Source of the DNA: Gammaproteobacteria bacterium
GTDB taxonomy: Bacteria; Gemmatimonadota; Gemmatimonadetes; Longimicrobiales; Gaopeijiaceae
Reading direction: 5' to 3'
NCBI GenBank assembly: GCA_028821195.1
Contig: JAPPHB010000085.1
Span: 66,580 to 130,579, forward strand
DNA length: 64,000 nucleotides
Below, in pieces: positions 60,353 through 64,000 of this stretch (positions are counted from its first letter, which is position 1; every line of letters starts with the position of its first letter). Under the pieces are notes generated by a model. That model searched no databases and was not told where the DNA came from. It was given only the letters and a program-made list of their open reading frames with translations. Position numbers and translations under genes: made by a program.

Positions 60353-62131
60353 ATGACGCTCGACATCGCATTCGTGCTCGCTCTGACCCTGGCGGCGCTC
60401 GTCCTGTTCGCCCTCGACCGGATCCGGGTGGACCAGGTGGCCATCGCGGTCCCGGTCGTTCTCCTCCTGAGCGGCATCCTCACGCCGGCCGAAGCGGTAT
60501 CGGGTTTGTCCAGCCGTGCGACCGTGACGGTCGGCTCGATGCTCGTGCTCGGCCTGGGGCTCCGCAAGACCGGCCTCGTGTCAGCCATCGGGGCCTGGGC
60601 GCGCACCGCTCCCCTTGGCGGCAAGTATGCGCGCATGCTCGTGCTCTGCCTCATCTGCGCGTTCCTGTCGCCCTTTCTCATGACCACCGCCGTGGTGCTG
60701 GTCTTCATGCCCGTGTTCATCGCACTCGCCGAGCAGGCCGAGGAGCCAGCCTCGCGGTATCTGATGCCGCTCTCCTTCGTCTCGATTCTCGGGGGCACCG
60801 TCACCCTGATGGGGACCACCACCAACCTGGTCGTGCACGGCGAGGCGATGAGGCGAGGGTACGACGCCCTCGGCATGTTCTCGATCACCCCCCTGGGGCT
60901 GATCAGTCTGGCCGTGGGTCTCGCGTATCTGTTCACCGCGGGCCGGGTGCTGCTGCCGCGCCGCTTCCGGCCGCCGGACCTGTCCGCCAAGTACGACGTC
61001 CGCCGCTTCGTCACGGAACTGCACGTCCCGGAGGATTCGCCCGCGAACGGCCGCTCGCTGGCCCAGTTGAGGTGGGGCGAACGCTATGGCGTCACCGTGC
61101 TGGACATCGAACGGGGCGACCAGGAGATCACCGCGCCGCACGGGGATCGTCACATACGCCCGGGCGACATCCTGTACGTGCAGGGGCCCGCCGAGCGCCT
61201 GCTCGACCTCGCCCGCCGGCAGCGGCTCGATACCCCGAGAAAACGGAAGGAGCATGAGCTCGAACAGGCGGGGGGACGCGGCCGGCTGGTCGAGATTCTC
61301 GTGGCGCCGGGCTCGAATCTCGTGGGTCGGACGCTCCGCGATCTGAACTTCGCGCAGCGCTTCGATGCGGCGGTGATCGCCATCCAGCAGCATGGTGTCA
61401 CGGTTCACGAAAGGCTCGCGGGGATCTCGTTCCGGGTCGGCGATCTTCTCCTCGTGCGCGGAACGGCGACCGCGCTCCAGCGCCTCGCCGACGATCCCGG
61501 ATTCGTTCCCCTCGCGGAAGTGAAGGCGGACGCGGGGAACAGGCCGCGGGCCGGCGTAGCCGCGGCGATCATGGCCGGCGTGGTGCTCAGCGCCAGCTTC
61601 GGTGTGCTGGACATCATGACGGCCGCGCTCACCGGCGTGGTCCTGATGGTGTTCACGCGCTGCGTGCACATCGAGGAGATCTACGGGGAGGTGGAGTGGC
61701 TGGTCATCTTCGTGCTGGCCGGGCTCATTCCGCTCGGCCTGGCGCTCGAGACCACCGGGGCGGCGGAGTTGCTCGCGGGTTGGGTGGTGACCCTCTCGTC
61801 GCCGCTGGGAGAGATCGGGCTGATCGCGGCCTTCTATCTGTTGACCGCCGTGATGACCGCCGTGGTGTCCAACGCGGCGACGGCCGTGATGCTCACCCCG
61901 GTCGCGATCTTCGCGGCCACGCAGGGCGGCGTGAACCCGTACGCGCTGCTCATCGCGGTCATGTTCGGGGCGTCGGCCTCCTTCGTAACGCCCTTCGGTT
62001 ACCAGACCAACGTCATGATCTACGGGCCGGGCGGATATCGCTTCATGGACTTCGTGAAGGTGGGCGGCCTGCTCAACCTCATCCTGCTGGTTACGGCCAC
62101 GCTCTTCATTCCGCTCTTCTGGCCCAGTTAG
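60353..62131 (+). CDS. SLC13-family permease with RCK_C/TrkA-C domains
   Basis: The 592-residue membrane protein has two groups of helices of the ArsB/NhaD-SLC13 fold (SGILTPAEAVSGLSSRAT, GGTVTLMGTTTNLVVHGEAM; AVVSNAATAVMLTPVAIFAA, GASASFVTPFGYQTNVMIYG). Two cytoplasmic TrkA-C domains lie in between (about 220-295 and 310-385: GVTVLDIERGDQEITAP, DAAVIAIQQHGVTVHERLAG). Such proteins transport sulfate or dicarboxylates with sodium. A related gene is cut off at the window end. It diverges from the propeller gene at 60240. Confidence 0.9.
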   Translation: MTLDIAFVLALTLAALVLFALDRIRVDQVAIAVPVVLLLSGILTPAEAVSGLSSRATVTVGSMLVLGLGLRKTGLVSAIGAWARTAPLGGKYARMLVLCLICAFLSPFLMTTAVVLVFMPVFIALAEQAEEPASRYLMPLSFVSILGGTVTLMGTTTNLVVHGEAMRRGYDALGMFSITPLGLISLAVGLAYLFTAGRVLLPRRFRPPDLSAKYDVRRFVTELHVPEDSPANGRSLAQLRWGERYGVTVLDIERGDQEITAPHGDRHIRPGDILYVQGPAERLLDLARRQRLDTPRKRKEHELEQAGGRGRLVEILVAPGSNLVGRTLRDLNFAQRFDAAVIAIQQHGVTVHERLAGISFRVGDLLLVRGTATALQRLADDPGFVPLAEVKADAGNRPRAGVAAAIMAGVVLSASFGVLDIMTAALTGVVLMVFTRCVHIEEIYGEVEWLVIFVLAGLIPLGLALETTGAAELLAGWVVTLSSPLGEIGLIAAFYLLTAVMTAVVSNAATAVMLTPVAIFAATQGGVNPYALLIAVMFGASASFVTPFGYQTNVMIYGPGGYRFMDFVKVGGLLNLILLVTATLFIPLFWPS

Positions 62132-62143
62132 GATCCCCGGCGC

Positions 62144-63514
62144 TCAGAATGACAGCGTGGTCTGAGCGAAGGTGTAGGTCGCGTTCCTCTTTCCCGCGTT
62201 CTTCATCAGCTCGCCCGCGCTGAGTCGCACCAGACCCGCCTCCAGACGTAAGCGGGCCGCATCCAGCTCCCACCCGCCGATGAACTCCCACAGGGTGCCG
62301 ACGTGCCGGACGGACGCTCCGCCGGTGTTGCCAATGCCGGTCGTCGTCCACTCGTCTGCGGCGGACGCCAGCCAGTAGCCGCGCGCGGCGCCCATCAGGT
62401 TCACGCCGGACCGGGGCGCCAGCGTCAGTCGCACGCCGGGGGTCGTCACGTTGGCGCGGGCGAAGGCGCCGTGAATGCCGCTGGGTCCGTGTTCGAACGA
62501 GCGCGACCCGTACAGGCTGCTGAAGCGGTTGTTGCGACCGTCCGCCGGATCGCGGTCCCCGCTGGCATGGTCGAACTGAAGCTGCAACCGGGGCGTGCCG
62601 GGCACTGCGAACGTATATCCCGCGCCGATGTGCTGAAGATGGGCGACGTGAGTCAGGTCCACCGTAGCGGAACGCGAGGCGCGCGATCGGCCGAACTGGA
62701 ACGCGGACTCGATCTCGTAGTCGAAGCCGGCGGGGGCTGCGGGACGATGGAGGCGGACCCCGATGGTGTGAAGATGCCGGTCGGCGGTGGCCAGTCCGGG
62801 GGTATCCGCCTCGTCCAGGCCATAGTAGTAGACCTCGCCCCGTCCGCCCCGTCGCAGATCCGGGCGCGAGAAATGAACGCCCCAGAAGCGTACGCTGCTC
62901 CATTCCTTGTCGAAGCGCGGACTGTTGTCGAGGATGTTTCCGGAGACACGCCGCTCGACCGGCGAGGTGTAGAACGCGCGCACGCGGCTCTCCCCCGCGC
63001 CTGTCCATCTCCATTCGATTCCGGTGAACCCGTCGGACGTGTTGCGGAATCGATTGCGCGAGACCAGGCGTCGGCTACCGATGTCCATGGTGATCCGTCC
63101 CGCGCGCAGGACGCTCCGGCTCCCACGTCGGGAACGGTCGCCGAGCGGGATCTCGATGTGGGCCTGCAGCAGCTCCAGCGGGTTCACCATGGAGGTCGTG
63201 ACGGCCGCTACGGAGTCCGCCAGATATGACCGCGAGTCCTGCAGCTCGGCCCGCAGCATGAAGTGTCCCGCATCCAGCTCCGCCGAGACCCGGGTGCGGA
63301 GCATCAGCGCGCGGGCGACGCCGTCCAGACCGGCGCGGAACTGGTTGCTCAGGCGCTCGTAGCGGGTGCGATGGTCCCCGGAAAGCGAGAACACCGGAGA
63401 TCCGCTCGCCGGAGCCTCTTGCGGAGAGGGCGCGGCTTCCGGCATCGTCCCGCCGCCACCAAAGGCGGCGACCAGTATGGGAACTGTTTGCAACAGCGGC
63501 GCCATGGTTGTCAT
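62144..63514 (-). CDS. outer-membrane beta-barrel protein, alginate-export-like
   Basis: The 456-residue frame has a short, weak signal (MAPLLQTVPILVAAFGGG) and then a long run of alternating amphipathic strands with Tyr/Phe/Arg (FSLSGDHRTRYERLSNQF, RAELQDSRSYLADS, RLVSRNRFRNTSDGFTGIEW, RVRAFYTSPVERRVSGNILD), typical of the AlgE-like alginate_exp family. A C-terminal Phe (TTLSF) is the barrel-assembly signal. It would form an outer-membrane pore. It lies between two SLC13-type permease genes and may serve the same anion substrates (inference). Confidence 0.8.
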   Translation of the reverse strand: MTTMAPLLQTVPILVAAFGGGGTMPEAAPSPQEAPASGSPVFSLSGDHRTRYERLSNQFRAGLDGVARALMLRTRVSAELDAGHFMLRAELQDSRSYLADSVAAVTTSMVNPLELLQAHIEIPLGDRSRRGSRSVLRAGRITMDIGSRRLVSRNRFRNTSDGFTGIEWRWTGAGESRVRAFYTSPVERRVSGNILDNSPRFDKEWSSVRFWGVHFSRPDLRRGGRGEVYYYGLDEADTPGLATADRHLHTIGVRLHRPAAPAGFDYEIESAFQFGRSRASRSATVDLTHVAHLQHIGAGYTFAVPGTPRLQLQFDHASGDRDPADGRNNRFSSLYGSRSFEHGPSGIHGAFARANVTTPGVRLTLAPRSGVNLMGAARGYWLASAADEWTTTGIGNTGGASVRHVGTLWEFIGGWELDAARLRLEAGLVRLSAGELMKNAGKRNATYTFAQTTLSF

Positions 63515-63633
63515 CCTGTGGAAACGGTACCGTCTACACGGCTGCTATCGACATCGGTCCGGGACGAGGGAATGCCGATCACGACTGTACGGTTCCGCTT
63601 GAGTCTGGATTCGCCGTCCGGGAGGGCCGGTTG

Positions 63634-64000
63634 ATGACGTTGGACCTCGTTCTCGTTCTGGCGGTTCTGGTGGTGGATGTCGTCCTCTTCATGCACGGGC
63701 GACTCCGCATGGACCTGGTCGCGCTCCTCACGCTCGTGTTCCTTGCAGTGACCGGGCTCATCGAACCGGCCGCGGCGCTCGCCGGGTTCTCCAATCCGGC
63801 CGTGGTGACCGTCTGGGCCGTCTTCGTGCTGAGCGGGGGACTCGCACACACCGGGATTGCCAACCTGGTCGGGCGCCAGGTCATACGCTTCGCGGGCGGA
63901 AGCGAGACCCGCATCATCCTGGTGATCATGGCGACCGCCGGCGTGGCGTCCGCCTTCATGAACAACGTGGGCGTGGCGGCGATCCTCCTGCCGGTCATCA
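63634..64000 (+). CDS. SLC13-family permease, 5' part (continues beyond window)
   Basis: From the ATG at 63634 (GGAGG upstream) the frame is open to the window edge for 122 codons. It begins LVLAVLVVDVVLFMHGRLRM and shows LTLVFLAVTGLIEPAAALAG, FSNPAVVTVWAVFVLSGGL and ASAFMNNVGVAAILLPV, the same first helices as the permease at 60353. It is therefore a second SLC13 paralogue. It diverges from the outer-membrane barrel gene across a 119-base gap. Confidence 0.85.
   Translation, partial: MTLDLVLVLAVLVVDVVLFMHGRLRMDLVALLTLVFLAVTGLIEPAAALAGFSNPAVVTVWAVFVLSGGLAHTGIANLVGRQVIRFAGGSETRIILVIMATAGVASAFMNNVGVAAILLPVI

Noticed and set aside
1..64000. tRNA, rRNA, insertion sequences, integrase or attachment sites
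   Set aside because: Read for but not recognised. The defence island has low GC but no visible integrase or flanking repeat in this window.

Overview
The window is a 64 kb piece of a high-GC bacterial chromosome. Large BNR/sortilin-type propeller proteins, tandem exported amidohydrolases, an M14 lipoprotein peptidase, an IorAB-type molybdenum oxidoreductase, paired SLC13 permeases and many secreted or lipoprotein enzymes are together typical of Gemmatimonadota. That assignment rests on gene content only; no rRNA or other phylogenetic marker is present. No tRNA, rRNA, CRISPR array, insertion sequence or origin was recognised, and no stretch longer than 300 bases lacks a gene.

Layout. 1-4293: a BNR propeller protein cut by the window edge, divergent from a two-gene molybdenum hydroxylase. 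4463-11535: a defence island, visibly lower in GC in its first half, made of a SIR2-HerA operon with a small KTSC-domain gene, convergent with an AAA-ATPase/subtilase pair (IetAS type) whose subtilase is split by one extra base. 11716-16866: macrodomain protein, lipoprotein, DUF3224 protein and a second BNR propeller. 17027-23120: HigBA-like toxin-antitoxin, BCCT transporter, M14 peptidase, thymidine kinase, VapBC and a membrane protein. 23363-28376: two coupled amidohydrolases and a frameshifted NTF2-like gene. 28429-34960: a Cus-type copper/silver efflux operon with the three-methionine site of CusA. 35055-39517: a translationally coupled MscS-channel/large-ATPase pair of unknown role. 39558-46526: a degenerate HNH gene and a second metal RND efflux operon on the opposite strand. 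46630-53622: AbrB-PIN module, fructosamine kinase, MerR regulator divergent from an ARPP-1 protein, alpha/beta hydrolase, YfcC transporter, another VapBC and an orphan MazE-like antitoxin. 53610-60240: MaoC hydratase, CitE-like lyase and acyl-CoA dehydrogenase, then amidohydrolase, diheme cytochrome and YVTN propeller. 60353-64000: two SLC13 permeases flanking an outer-membrane barrel protein.

The main themes are anti-phage defence and NAD/ADP-ribose chemistry, metal efflux and envelope stress, toxin-antitoxin modules (four pairs plus one orphan antitoxin), and extracytoplasmic peptide or amide catabolism. The best candidates for undescribed biology are the MscS plus degenerate-P-loop ATPase pair, the KTSC gene attached to SIR2-HerA, and a 23-bp near-palindrome found about 140 bp upstream of two unrelated catabolic genes, with a variant at a third site.
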